DNA from: VBCK01 sp035511515
GTDB lineage: Bacteria > Pseudomonadota > Gammaproteobacteria > Burkholderiales > Burkholderiaceae_F
Assembly: GCA_035511515.1 (NCBI GenBank)
Contig: DATKFG010000118.1
Span: 1-59,631, forward strand
Direction of reading: 5' to 3'
DNA: 59,631 nucleotides
In this document: positions 1-8,598 of the stretch, one piece after another
How the letters are laid out: every line of letters begins with the position of its first letter
Numbering within the stretch: the first letter of the stretch is position 1
Position numbers and translations under genes: made by a program
The notes under the pieces: model-generated
Database searches by the model: none
Told to the model about the DNA's origin: nothing
What the model saw: only the letters and a program-made list of their open reading frames with translations

Positions 1-141
1 GGTCGCGCCGAGCGCGCGCGGCACGCCACCGGCGACCGTCCATACGACGGCGGAGCCCGTCCAGGCGGCCAGACAGCTCAGCGCCTGACGGCGGGCGGGA
101 TTGTGGCTGGGGCCGGAAGGGTCGTGGTCGTGCGTGCTCAT
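1..141 (-). CDS. Tat-exported metallophosphoesterase, 5' end only (partial)
   Basis: Only the first 47 codons are in the window; the gene runs off the left edge. The ATG at 141 has a GAGGA ribosome binding site about 9 nt upstream. The peptide has a twin-arginine signal (ARRQALSCLAAW) followed by a segment (VVWTVAGGVPRALG) that I recognise from Tat-exported metallophosphoesterases of proteobacteria, which hydrolyse phosphoesters in the periplasm. It is the last visible gene of the minus-strand cytochrome oxidase group, 163 nt after the preceding gene. The metal-binding domain lies outside the window, so the family call rests on the signal region alone. Confidence 0.5.
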   Translation of the reverse strand, partial: MSTHDHDPSGPSHNPARRQALSCLAAWTGSAVVWTVAGGVPRALGAT

Positions 142-304
142 GGATGGTTCCTCGTGGTGTCGGCGGGAGCGCCCGTAATGGGACATATACCGGCCAGAGC
201 CTGGATTTATTCCCTTGTGGGGCTGGCCATCGGCGCCTGATCGGTGATCCAGCAGGAAATCGCGGCAGGCGTTGGCCGATTCAACCGTCAGCGCCGCGCT
301 CGAG

Positions 305-763
305 TCATCTGGGCGGCATGGTTGCCTGGCTGCGGTAGGTGGGCGTCTGCGCGTATTTCGCTGGAACTTCCCACATGCGCGCGGCGTACCACACGGCCCA
401 GGCCATCACGAACAGCGACATCACCCACACCCAGACCGGAATCGACGAGCGCGCCTCGGCGTGACGCGGGTTAAACGGATCATCCGAGCTGAACGCATCG
501 ACCGAGAAGCGCACCTCGCCGCCCCGCACCGAATTCGGGCGCAGGCCGGACACGACGATTCCCGGTCCGTTTTGCACGTGAAATGCAAGCTCCTCGAAGC
601 CCTCGCGCCCGGTCTGACCCCGGGCGCGGATCAGCAGCCGGTGCGGACCATCCTCGAGGGTGCGGGTGTCGAGGGTGACGTCGGCTGGCAGCTCCTGATC
701 GAGGATTGGCGTCGGGTTGTCATCCAGGTAAATGCGAACGCGCGGCTTGTCCACGAGGTGCAC
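305..763 (-). CDS. single-TM protein of the cbb3 oxidase locus, unknown function
   Basis: The 152-residue product starts at a GTG six bases after the stop of the small upstream gene; that is the only start before an in-frame stop. The first ~105 residues look like a compact beta-rich, Ig-like or FixH-like periplasmic domain. One transmembrane helix follows near residues 108-128 (PVWVWVMSLFVMAWAVWYAA) and a short tail. FixH/CcoG-type accessory proteins have their helix at the N terminus, so the topology is reversed and I do not give that name. Position downstream of ccoN and ccoO suggests a role in assembling, or docking to, the oxidase. No catalytic or metal motif is visible. Confidence 0.7.
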   Translation of the reverse strand: MHLVDKPRVRIYLDDNPTPILDQELPADVTLDTRTLEDGPHRLLIRARGQTGREGFEELAFHVQNGPGIVVSGLRPNSVRGGEVRFSVDAFSSDDPFNPRHAEARSSIPVWVWVMSLFVMAWAVWYAARMWEVPAKYAQTPTYRSQATMPPR

Positions 764-769
764 CTCGGC

Positions 770-934
770 TCATCGATCGTCACGCAAAATGGCGTACTTG
801 ACATGGCGCCGGTCGGTTTCGCCGGGGCGGATCAACATCCAGAACATTGCCACGAAACAGGCCGCGGTAATGGCCCCGGCCAGGGCCATGATGATGATAT
901 TGCCCCACAGCGGGCCGATCAGGTGGTCGTGCAT
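770..934 (-). CDS. small one-TM subunit of the cbb3 oxidase operon (CcoQ/CcoH-like)
   Basis: A 54-residue reading frame lies between the fused CcoO gene and the next gene, with an ATG at 934 and a TGA at 770-772. The peptide is MHDHLIGPLWGN, then a hydrophobic helix (residues ~13-35, IIIMALAGAITAACFVAMFWML), then a charged tail ending DRRHVKYAILRDDR. It sits 11 nt after the upstream stop and 6 nt before the next start, as expected for a translated operon member. Small single-helix subunits such as CcoQ or CcoH accompany CcoN and CcoO in cbb3 oxidases. I infer this role from position and topology, not from recognisable homology. Confidence 0.65.
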   Translation of the reverse strand: MHDHLIGPLWGNIIIMALAGAITAACFVAMFWMLIRPGETDRRHVKYAILRDDR

Positions 935-945
935 CGTGGCCCCCT

Positions 946-1953
946 TCACTTGCCTTTGGCGCGTTCGGCCGCCACTTGCGCGGCGGTCACCGGTTTTCCA
1001 TGATTGCCCCAGGAACTGCGTTCATAGTTGGCGATGTCCGCCACGTCGGCGTCGCTGAGCGTGCCCCCGAATGGGGGCATCGGGCTCGAGTAGACGACGC
1101 CACCCACCCTGGCGCCCTGTAAGCCGTACAGCACCGGATGCAACTGCTCGATCGGATCGGCGTCGTTGACCGCGTCGTTTCCCTTCAGCGATGGGAATGC
1201 GCCGGGCAGGCCCTCACCGTTGGCCTGATGGCAGGCGGCGCAATTGGCGGTGAACAGCGCCTGCCCCTTGGCCAGATCGGCGCCGTCCGAGCCGGCGCCC
1301 GGGGCGCCAGCGGCAGGGGCGGCCGCCGCGGTGGTCGATGAGCCAGCGGCCGATGCGCGGCTGGCAGCCGGTGCCGCGATGTCATTGCCGCCCGTATCCG
1401 GCAGAGGGGGCTGCTTCAGTGAGAGCAGATAGCCCACCAAGGCCTCGGCTTGGTGCGACGGCACCACGACGCCACGGGCGGGCGCGTACGCCTTGGGCAA
1501 TGGCACCGGTGCCGCGCCGGCCGGGGCCTGGTCGACCACTTGGAACATCCAGTCGAACGCCGGCATGATCGATTCGGGCACCACAGCGCGCGGGTTGTAC
1601 AGGTGGATGTACTGCCATACCGTGCTGGGCTGACGCACCCCGACGTTGGTCAGGTCGGGCCCGGTACGCTCCGAGCCCAGCAGCTCCGGTGTCTGGTAAG
1701 CGAAATCCCCAGGTGCGGACGCACGCCCAAAGATTTTGTCGCCGGGCAGCGGCCGCACCTGCTGGGTGTGACAGTAGCTGCAGCCATTGGCGACGTAGAC
1801 GTCGCGCCCTTCGGCCTGCAGGGGTGTGAGCGGCTCGACCCCCGGTCCAGGCGGCGTTTGCGATAACTCGATGCCGGGCAGCACGCCCATCAGCAGCGCC
1901 AGGGTTGCGTACACCAGCGCCGAACCACCCGCGATCAGGACCAGCTTGTTCAT
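946..1953 (-). CDS. ccoO: CcoO-like cytochrome c fused to a second class I cytochrome c domain
   Basis: This 335-residue diheme subunit passes electrons to a cbb3-type terminal oxidase at the periplasmic face. An N-terminal membrane anchor (residues ~4-24) precedes a CcoO-type domain with heme motif CSYCH (C58, C61, H62) and a candidate axial Met in ESIMPAF (M130). A low-complexity Ala/Gly/Ser linker (~187-225) joins it to a second cytochrome c domain with CAACH (C238, C241, H242) and a Met-containing SPMPPFGG loop. Normal CcoO is monoheme and CcoP is a separate diheme protein. Here the second heme domain appears to replace CcoP. The start codon overlaps the ccoN stop (ATGA), indicating translational coupling. 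Confidence 0.88.
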   Translation of the reverse strand: MNKLVLIAGGSALVYATLALLMGVLPGIELSQTPPGPGVEPLTPLQAEGRDVYVANGCSYCHTQQVRPLPGDKIFGRASAPGDFAYQTPELLGSERTGPDLTNVGVRQPSTVWQYIHLYNPRAVVPESIMPAFDWMFQVVDQAPAGAAPVPLPKAYAPARGVVVPSHQAEALVGYLLSLKQPPLPDTGGNDIAAPAASRASAAGSSTTAAAAPAAGAPGAGSDGADLAKGQALFTANCAACHQANGEGLPGAFPSLKGNDAVNDADPIEQLHPVLYGLQGARVGGVVYSSPMPPFGGTLSDADVADIANYERSSWGNHGKPVTAAQVAAERAKGK

Positions 1954-3386
1954 GCGGCCGCCGCTTCAGCGGGCGCCGCCGCCAACGGCGCCGCCTTGGC
2001 CGACGGACCGAAGCACATGCGCCAGACGTTCCAGGCGAACACGATGTGGCTCAGGAACATCAGCGCCCCGCCCACGCCACGCCACACCCAGTAGGACTGG
2101 ATGTCCACCACCGACTGGATGAAGGGCAGCCCGTGCATCCAGTCCAGGCCCTGGATGGTGCCGCCGATCGACAGCGAAATGACATAAATGAAGCTGCCCA
2201 CCACCGCCATCCAGAAGTGCATGGTCAGCCCGAGCTGGCCGGGTGATTTGCCGGTGGCGAGCGGCAGCAGGGCGTATATCCCGCCCCAGGTCGCGAAACT
2301 GACAAAGCCGTACATCGTCAGGTGCGAATGCCCGACGGTGAAATTGGTCAGATGCCACACCTCCTGCAACGAGCGGAACGCCTCGAACGTGCCCTGGGTC
2401 GAGCCGACCACATAGCCGACCACGCCGACAAAGATGAACATCAGCGGGTAGGAATGCGCCAGATCGCGCAATCGTCCCCGCATCGTCAGCAGGAAATTGG
2501 CGCTGCCGCCCCACACCGGCACCAGCATCGCCACGCTGAAGACGATGGCCGTGGTTTGCAACCACCAGGGCAGCGGGCTGAACAGGAAGTGGTGCGCCCC
2601 GATGATCGGGTAAAACACCAGGTTGGTCCAGAACGCAAACACGCCCAGCGCGTAGGAGTAGATCGGGCGGCTCAGCGTCTTGGGTAGCGCGTAATACAGC
2701 ATCCCCAGCGTGAGCGGCGTGAACCACATGCCCACCGCGTTGTGCATGTAGTAGCCCGAAACGGACACCTGGCCCAGGCCGTACTGGTACCACGGCACGA
2801 TCGCCACCAGCGAGAAGATGCAGGCCCACAGCACGCCGCCGACGATGTACCAGTTCGAAAGATAGATATCTTCGGTGTGGCGTCGCCCCACGGTGCCGAT
2901 CAGGTTCCAGCCAGTCACCGCGAGGCCGGCCAGGAAAAGCAGCCGGATCGGCCATGGCCACTCGCGATATTCCAGACTGCCGGCGTTGTAGCCCAGATCC
3001 AGCGCGACGGTGCCGGCCACCGCGGCCACGTTGAACAGAATCAGCCCGATCCACGCCAGCCTGGTGCTGTACAGGCGCGTGCCGCAACTGCGCACGGCCA
3101 CGTAGTAGGCGAGTCCGACCAGAGCCAGGCTGGCCCATCCAAACAATGTCGCATTGGTATGAATCGGGCGCAGGCGCCCGAACGTCAGCAACTCGCCGGG
3201 GGCAAAATCCGGTGCGCCGAACTTGTATGCGAGAACGATGCCGACTGCGGTGGCAAACAAAAGCCACAGCGTGGCAGTTACCGTATACGCGACGAAGACC
3301 GATGCCAGCACACGACCGTCCTGCTCGCTCGGGTTGGAGTGACCAACTGCCACGGTCGTCTGCACCGCACGGTCTTCAGAAGCCAT
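1950..3386 (-). CDS. ccoN: cbb3-type cytochrome c oxidase subunit I
   Basis: The catalytic subunit of a high-affinity terminal oxidase of the inner membrane, reducing O2 to water while moving protons. The 478-residue protein has about a dozen hydrophobic helices. It has conserved CcoN segments: RLRPIHTNATLFGW near residue 75 (low-spin heme His), GMWFTPLTLGMLYYALPK, GAHHF (CuB region) and the VGHSHLTMYGF helix with paired heme ligands. It is the first gene of the minus-strand group ccoN, fused ccoO, small TM peptide, TM protein, phosphoesterase. I saw no FNR-type TTGAT-N4-ATCAA box in the upstream gap. No separate CcoP gene follows. Confidence 0.93.
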   Translation of the reverse strand: MASEDRAVQTTVAVGHSNPSEQDGRVLASVFVAYTVTATLWLLFATAVGIVLAYKFGAPDFAPGELLTFGRLRPIHTNATLFGWASLALVGLAYYVAVRSCGTRLYSTRLAWIGLILFNVAAVAGTVALDLGYNAGSLEYREWPWPIRLLFLAGLAVTGWNLIGTVGRRHTEDIYLSNWYIVGGVLWACIFSLVAIVPWYQYGLGQVSVSGYYMHNAVGMWFTPLTLGMLYYALPKTLSRPIYSYALGVFAFWTNLVFYPIIGAHHFLFSPLPWWLQTTAIVFSVAMLVPVWGGSANFLLTMRGRLRDLAHSYPLMFIFVGVVGYVVGSTQGTFEAFRSLQEVWHLTNFTVGHSHLTMYGFVSFATWGGIYALLPLATGKSPGQLGLTMHFWMAVVGSFIYVISLSIGGTIQGLDWMHGLPFIQSVVDIQSYWVWRGVGGALMFLSHIVFAWNVWRMCFGPSAKAAPLAAAPAEAAAA

Positions 3387-3739
3387 GATGCGATTTCAGG
3401 GTCGGCTCGTTGGTTTGCAGACCATCGTTCACTTTAGCTCAACCCCACTTCCCACGGTAGACCGACTTGGGTAATCCCCACTTTTAGGAAAGGGGTCAAG
3501 AACGAATGGGTCGAAGCGTTGTGTCGTTTCAAGTCGCCGCTGACCGGACGCTCCGAGCACGATCACTGGCAATAAATGACAAAAACGCAGCAACCGGCGC
3601 ACAGACACAATCCGTCAACTCGATCATCATTTTCCAGGGTCGCTGGAACGGGTCACCGGGCAGAATCCGATTGGGTGGGCGGTCACGGCCGTCTCATGAT
3701 CCTTCATACTTGACCCATTCCATGAACGGGGCATCGACC
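3387..3739. promoter_or_regulatory. divergent promoter region between ccoN and the acetolactate synthase-like gene
   Basis: This 353-nt gap separates two divergently transcribed units, so promoters for both must lie here. I see no clear FNR, RegA or sigma-54 element and no gene. The reading frame of the downstream enzyme is open back to 3506, but that extension does not look like protein of the family. A Met codon at 3722 is the only close alternative start. Confidence 0.4.
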
Positions 3740-5401
3740 ATGCAGCCATTGACCGCGAAGGGTGCCGACCTCCTGGTCCGGGCGCTGGAGAATGAGGGCG
3801 TCGAATACATCTTCGGCGTGCCCGGCGAAGAGAACCTGGATTTGCTCGAGGCGCTCCGGACGTCCTCGATCAAGGTCGTCGTGACACGGCACGAACAGGT
3901 CGCCGGGTTCATGGCCGCGACCTATGGCCGCCTGACCGGCCGCCCCGGCGTGTGTTTCAGCACGCTGGGGCCGGGGACCACCAACCTCGTCACCGCGGCC
4001 GCCTTTGCTCTGCTCGGCGGCATGCCCATGGTGATCATCACCGGACAGAAACCGATACTGCACAGTCGGCAGGCGCGCTTCCAGATCATCGATGCGGTGT
4101 CGCTGATGCGCCCGCTCACCAAGGCGGCCAAGCAGGTTCTCGACGCAAGAAATATCCCGACTCTGGTGCGCGATGCCTTTCGCACCGCTCTGGAGGAACG
4201 CCCCGGCCCGGTGCATCTCGAATTGCCCGAGGACATTGCAGCGCAGACGGCCGACCAGGTCCATGTCGTCCCGGTGACTCCCGCCCGGCGGCCGGTCGCG
4301 CCCGAACCCGCAGTCGCCGATGCCGCTGAGCTGGTGGCTCAAGCGCGCCACCCGCTGGTGATGATCGGCGGCGGGGCCAACCGCCCGGGCCTGGCACCGG
4401 AACTCTCGGCGGCGGTGCGCCGGCTGGGGATCCCGTTCTTCAACACCCAGATGGGCAAGGGCGCCATCGACGGCAGTTCCTCCCTGTTTATCGGCACGGC
4501 CGCCCTGTCCGAGAAGGACTATGTCCATTCGGCGATCGGCCGGGCTGACCTGATCCTGGCGATCGGTCACGACACGGTCGAGAAACCGCCCTTCATCATG
4601 CGCGATGGCGGCCCCAAGGTCGTTCATGTCGACTTCAACAGTGCCGATATCGATCAGATCTACTTCCCGCATGTCGAAGTCATCGGCGACATCGCCGACA
4701 GCGTCAGGCGCCTCGCCGACCGTTTGCACGGAAAGCTGTCGAACGATACAAGCTATTTCATGAAGATCCGCGATGGCGTGCTCGCCCATACCGCCGAAGG
4801 TTCGGACGATCCCCGCTTTCCGATGGCCCCTCAGCGGATCGTCGCCGATGTCCGGCGCGTGATGCCGGATGACGGCATCCTTTGCCTCGATAACGGCATG
4901 TATAAGATCTGGTTTGCACGGAATTACCGCACCCATATCGCTAATACCATCCTGCTCGACAACGCGCTGGCGACCATGGGCGCCGGTCTTGCTTCGGCGA
5001 TGATGGCGGCGATGCTCTATCCCGAGCGCAGAGTCATGGCGGTGTGCGGCGATGGCGGGTTCATGATGAACTCGCAGGATCTGGAGACCGCGATCCGGCT
5101 TGGTCTGAATCTGGTCGTGCTGATCGTCGAGGATCATGGGTACGGCATGATCCGCTGGAAGCAGGCGGCCATGGGCTTCGAGGACTTCGGCCTGTCTTTC
5201 ACCAATCCCGACTTCGTCGCATATGCCAGGGCATATGGCGCAAAAGGGGAGCGCGTGACGGCGGCGAATCGGCTTGCCGGAACCCTCGAAGCGGCGTTTG
5301 CAGCCCGCGGCGTGCATCTGGTGGTCGTGCCCATCGATTACTCCGAGAACAAACGGGTGCTGATCGACGAGCTCGCCCAGAAGCTAGCCGAATTCCATTA
5401 G
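3740..5401 (+). CDS. thiamine pyrophosphate enzyme, acetolactate synthase large subunit family
   Basis: A 553-residue TPP-dependent enzyme of the acetolactate synthase/benzoylformate decarboxylase superfamily; the usual reaction joins two pyruvates to acetolactate with loss of CO2. Visible features are the cofactor-activating Glu (E52 in RHEQVAGF), FSTLGPGTTNLVTAAAFAL in the N-terminal domain, and the C-terminal TPP/Mg motif beginning VCGDGGFMMNS near residue 435 and followed by VEDHGYGMI. I chose the ATG at 3740 because the recognisable domain starts at once and a GGGG tract lies 9 nt upstream. No small regulatory subunit gene follows, so this is probably a catabolic enzyme rather than the branched-chain biosynthetic one. 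It forms a pair with the next gene. Confidence 0.85.
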   Translation: MQPLTAKGADLLVRALENEGVEYIFGVPGEENLDLLEALRTSSIKVVVTRHEQVAGFMAATYGRLTGRPGVCFSTLGPGTTNLVTAAAFALLGGMPMVIITGQKPILHSRQARFQIIDAVSLMRPLTKAAKQVLDARNIPTLVRDAFRTALEERPGPVHLELPEDIAAQTADQVHVVPVTPARRPVAPEPAVADAAELVAQARHPLVMIGGGANRPGLAPELSAAVRRLGIPFFNTQMGKGAIDGSSSLFIGTAALSEKDYVHSAIGRADLILAIGHDTVEKPPFIMRDGGPKVVHVDFNSADIDQIYFPHVEVIGDIADSVRRLADRLHGKLSNDTSYFMKIRDGVLAHTAEGSDDPRFPMAPQRIVADVRRVMPDDGILCLDNGMYKIWFARNYRTHIANTILLDNALATMGAGLASAMMAAMLYPERRVMAVCGDGGFMMNSQDLETAIRLGLNLVVLIVEDHGYGMIRWKQAAMGFEDFGLSFTNPDFVAYARAYGAKGERVTAANRLAGTLEAAFAARGVHLVVVPIDYSENKRVLIDELAQKLAEFH

Positions 5402-5433
5402 GCCGCTTCCGCGACTTCTGAAGGAGAGCAACG

Positions 5434-6810
5434 ATGTTGGTCACACAAGCCTTCGACGGCGCTCCGATCGAGGAGATCCCGGTCGACGATTCGGCAGGCC
5501 TGGCGCGCAAGCTCGAGCAAGCGGCCCGCTGCTTCGCGGACCGGCCCCACTGGCTGCCGGCCTACCAGCGCATCGAGATCCTGCGCCGCCTGGCACGGCT
5601 GATGGAGCGGGAGTCCGACGCCCTGGCCATGATGATCGCCCGTGAAGGAGGCAAGCCGCTGGCCGATGCGCGGATCGAGACGGCGCGCGCGATCAACGGG
5701 GTCGAGGGAGCCGCCGGCGAGCTGGAGCATCTGGCCGGGCGCGAGATCCCGATGGGCCTGACGCCGGCGAGCCGGGACCGCTGGGCGTTCACGACCAAAG
5801 AGCCGATCGGCATCGTCGCCGCAATTTCGGCCTTCAATCATCCGCTGAACCTGGTCGTGCATCAGGTCGCTCCGGCGATCGCAACCGGTTGCCCGGTCAT
5901 CATCAAGCCAGCCAATACGACGCCGCTGAGCTGCAGGCGTTTCGTGCAGCTGGCCCAGGAGGCCGGGCTGCCGCCCGCTTGGTGCCAGACACTGTTCGTC
6001 GACGACAACGCCCTGGCCGAGGCCCTCGCCACCCATCCGGGCATCGCGTTCCTGAGCTTCATCGGCTCGGCAAAGGTCGGGTGGCATCTTCGCTCCAAGC
6101 TGGCGCCGGGCGCCCGCTGCGCACTCGAGCACGGCGGAGCGGCACCCGTGATCGTGGATCGCTCGGTCCAGATCGACTCGATCATCGAGCCGCTGGTGAA
6201 GGGTGGCTACTACCATGCCGGCCAGGTCTGCGTGTCGGTGCAACGCATCTTTGTGCATGCCGATATCATGCCGCGTCTCGTCGAGCGTCTGACCGAACGG
6301 GTGCGCACGCTTCGGGTCGGAGATCCGACGCTGCCGCAAACCGAGATGGGACCGCTGATCCTGCCCCGGGAGGTCGATCGCGTGGCTGCGTGGGTTCAGG
6401 AAGCCCGCGATGGCGGCGCCAACGTCACGACCGGAGGTGCGCGCATCAGTGACCGGGTCTACGCGCCCACGGTGATCGTCGAGCCGCCCGCCACCGCGCG
6501 GGTGTCGCGGGAAGAGGTTTTCGGGCCGGTCACCTGCGTGTACGGCTATACCGATCTGGACGAAGCGATCGCGCGGGCGAACAGCCTGCCCTTCGCCTTC
6601 CAGGCGGCGGTCTTCACCCGGGACGTCGATGTCGCGCTCAAAGCCGCGCGGTTACTCGACGCGTCCGCGATCCTGGTCAACGACCATACGGCGTTCCGAA
6701 CGGACTGGATGCCTTTCGCGGGGCGTCACCAATCCGGCTACAACGTCGGCGGCATCCCCTACACCATGCACGACATGAGCCAGGACAAGATGATCGTCTT
6801 CAGGTGGTGA
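5434..6810 (+). CDS. NAD(P)-dependent aldehyde dehydrogenase
   Basis: A 458-residue member of the aldehyde dehydrogenase superfamily, oxidising an aldehyde to an acid or acyl-CoA with NAD(P). It shows the cofactor-binding stretch FNHPLNLVVHQVAPAIATG near residue 130, the general-base region as LEHGGAAP (LELGG in most relatives), and the catalytic cysteine C266 in HAGQVCVSVQR. The start has a GAAGGAGA ribosome binding site about 8 nt upstream. It lies 32 nt after the TPP enzyme on the same strand, so the two are probably one operon. The substrate cannot be deduced. Pairing with an acetolactate synthase-like decarboxylase suggests an aldehyde made or consumed by that enzyme. Confidence 0.88.
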   Translation: MLVTQAFDGAPIEEIPVDDSAGLARKLEQAARCFADRPHWLPAYQRIEILRRLARLMERESDALAMMIAREGGKPLADARIETARAINGVEGAAGELEHLAGREIPMGLTPASRDRWAFTTKEPIGIVAAISAFNHPLNLVVHQVAPAIATGCPVIIKPANTTPLSCRRFVQLAQEAGLPPAWCQTLFVDDNALAEALATHPGIAFLSFIGSAKVGWHLRSKLAPGARCALEHGGAAPVIVDRSVQIDSIIEPLVKGGYYHAGQVCVSVQRIFVHADIMPRLVERLTERVRTLRVGDPTLPQTEMGPLILPREVDRVAAWVQEARDGGANVTTGGARISDRVYAPTVIVEPPATARVSREEVFGPVTCVYGYTDLDEAIARANSLPFAFQAAVFTRDVDVALKAARLLDASAILVNDHTAFRTDWMPFAGRHQSGYNVGGIPYTMHDMSQDKMIVFRW

Positions 6811-6870
6811 AATCGCCTGCGATGTTCTGGCCGAGAGCGTTTGACGGCACCGTCGCAAGGCAATCGGCGT

Positions 6871-8457
6871 TCACGCGGCCATCGGTAGGGGCAGCGGCGT
6901 GCGGATCAGGTGCTCGAACGCGGAGAGCGCCGCCTTCGCCCCTTCCCCGGTCGCGACGATGATTTGCTTGTAAGGCGCGGTTGTCGAATCGCCCGCGGCG
7001 AACACCCCGGGGGCGCTCGTCCGGCCCTTGGCGTCGATGACAATCTCGCCGAAGCGGTTCAGCTCGACGCTGCCCTTGAGCCACTCGGTGTTCGGCACGA
7101 GGCCGATCTGCACGAACACGCCTGCCAACGCGATGCGGTGCTCCTCGCCCGTCGCTCGCTCGACATAGCGCAAACCGTCAACCCGGCCGCCGTCCCCCGT
7201 GATCTCGATGGTCTGCGCATGGGTGCGGATGTCGACGTTCGCCAGGCTCGCCAGTCTCGCGACCAGGATCGCGTCGGCCTTCAGCTGCGGCGTGAACTCA
7301 AGCAAGGTCACGTGCTCGACGATGCCCGCGAGATCGATTGCGGCCTCGACCCCGGAGTTTCCCCCGCCGATCACCGCGACGCGCTTGCCCTTGAACAGCG
7401 GCCCGTCGCAGTGCGGGCAATAGGCGACACCGCGATTGCGGTACTCCTGCTCGCCCGGCACGCCGACGTTTCGCCAGCGCGCGCCGGTCGCAAGCACGAC
7501 GGAGCGCGCGGTCAGCCGAATACCGTTCGCAAGCCGCACTTCGGCAAGGCCGCCGGGCTCGGCGGCCGGCACGAGGCTCTCCGCGCGCTGCGCATTGAGC
7601 ATCTCGACGTCGTACCGGCGCACATGCTGCTCGAGGGCCGCGGCGAACTTCGGCCCGTCCGTCTCCTCGACCGACACGAAGTTCTCGATGGCCATCGTGT
7701 CGGCCACTTGCCCGCCGAAGCGCTCAGCGACAATCCCGGTGCGGACGCCCTTGCGTGCCGCATAGATGGCCGCCGCGGCACCCGCCGGTCCACCGCCGAC
7801 AATCAGCACGTCGTACGGCACCTTCGCGTCCAGCTTCGCCGCGTCGCGCGCGACCGCGCCACCGTCGAGCTTGGCGAGAATCTCTTCGACGCCCATCCTG
7901 CCCTGGCCGAACGGCTCGCCGTTCAGGTAGATGGTGGGCACGGACAGGATGCCCAGATTCTCGACCTCGTTCTGATAGAGCGCGCCGTCGATCGCAACGT
8001 GCCGGATGCGCGGGTTCAATAACGACATCGCGTTGAGCGCCTGCACCACGTCAGGGCAGTTCTGGCAGGTCAGCGACATGTAGGTTTCGAAGCTGAACTC
8101 CCCCTCGAGCGCGCGGATCCGTTCGACGAGCTCCGCGTCGAGCTTCGGCGGGTGGCCTCCGACCTGCAGCAGCGCGAGCACCAGCGACGTGAACTCATGT
8201 CCGGTCGGCAGCGCCGCGAAACGAACGCCGATGTCGGCGCCGGTGCGCTCGATCCGGAACGAGGGCGTGCGCTCGCCTGCGTCGACGCCGTCGTTCTTGA
8301 CGAGCGTCACGCGGTCGGACTGTTGCGCGACGTCGCGCAGCAGCGCGATCATGTCACGCGACGCCTCGCCGTCGTCGACCGATGCGACCAGCGCGATCGG
8401 GTGGGTGATCTTCTCGAGATAGGCCTTCAGCTGGACTTTCAGTTCGGAGTCGAGCAT
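6871..8457 (-). CDS. ahpF: alkyl hydroperoxide reductase subunit F
   Basis: The NADH- and FAD-dependent disulfide reductase that recycles oxidised AhpC. The 528-residue protein has the N-terminal double thioredoxin fold with the CxxC pair C131/C134 (SLTCQNCPD), an FAD-binding GGGPAGAAAA at 221-230, the redox CxxC C347/C350 (AYCPHCDG) and the NAD-binding GGGNSG near 364. The frame is open for 44 codons further upstream, but that part is a translation of a REP-like repeat, so I start at the ATG at 8457, which gives the family's usual length. It lies downstream of ahpC on the same strand, separated by the repeat. Confidence 0.95.
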   Translation of the reverse strand: MLDSELKVQLKAYLEKITHPIALVASVDDGEASRDMIALLRDVAQQSDRVTLVKNDGVDAGERTPSFRIERTGADIGVRFAALPTGHEFTSLVLALLQVGGHPPKLDAELVERIRALEGEFSFETYMSLTCQNCPDVVQALNAMSLLNPRIRHVAIDGALYQNEVENLGILSVPTIYLNGEPFGQGRMGVEEILAKLDGGAVARDAAKLDAKVPYDVLIVGGGPAGAAAAIYAARKGVRTGIVAERFGGQVADTMAIENFVSVEETDGPKFAAALEQHVRRYDVEMLNAQRAESLVPAAEPGGLAEVRLANGIRLTARSVVLATGARWRNVGVPGEQEYRNRGVAYCPHCDGPLFKGKRVAVIGGGNSGVEAAIDLAGIVEHVTLLEFTPQLKADAILVARLASLANVDIRTHAQTIEITGDGGRVDGLRYVERATGEEHRIALAGVFVQIGLVPNTEWLKGSVELNRFGEIVIDAKGRTSAPGVFAAGDSTTAPYKQIIVATGEGAKAALSAFEHLIRTPLPLPMAA

Positions 8458-8483
8458 TGCATCTCCTGGGTCTGATCCTGCCT

Positions 8484-8560
8484 CCCTCTCCCGCGGGGCG
8501 GGAGAGGGGCCAGGCTTCGCTGCGCAGCCGGGCTGCGCCCGGCGAAGCGGGGGGTGAGGG
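8484..8560. repeat. REP-like palindromic repeat between ahpC and ahpF
   Basis: Two adjacent inverted repeats fill most of the ahpC-ahpF gap. The first is CCCTCTCCCGC-GGG-GCGGGAGAGGG (8484-8508). The second is longer and imperfect, with outer arms CTTCGC...GCGAAG (8515-8547). A GGGGGTGAGGG tail follows. The CCCTCTCCCG and GGGGTGAGGG words match the 42-bp arms of the element at 59431-59559, so both belong to one dispersed family. In the ahpC-ahpF transcript the first hairpin could attenuate ahpF relative to ahpC or protect the ahpC message from 3' decay. Confidence 0.75.
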
Positions 8561-8598
8561 TCGGTTTCCCGGACGATGGCGTCAGCCAAATCGCTGTG

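Noticed and set aside
3387..3505. FNR box or RegA site before ccoN
   Set aside because: No TTGAT-N4-ATCAA and no GCGNC/GNCGC pair at short spacing was found.
3506..3739. N-terminal extension of the TPP enzyme
   Set aside because: The first ~78 codons do not resemble the family and have no signal peptide; the conserved start begins at 3740.
8458..8589. 44-codon N-terminal extension of AhpF
   Set aside because: It translates a REP-like palindrome and exceeds the usual AhpF length.
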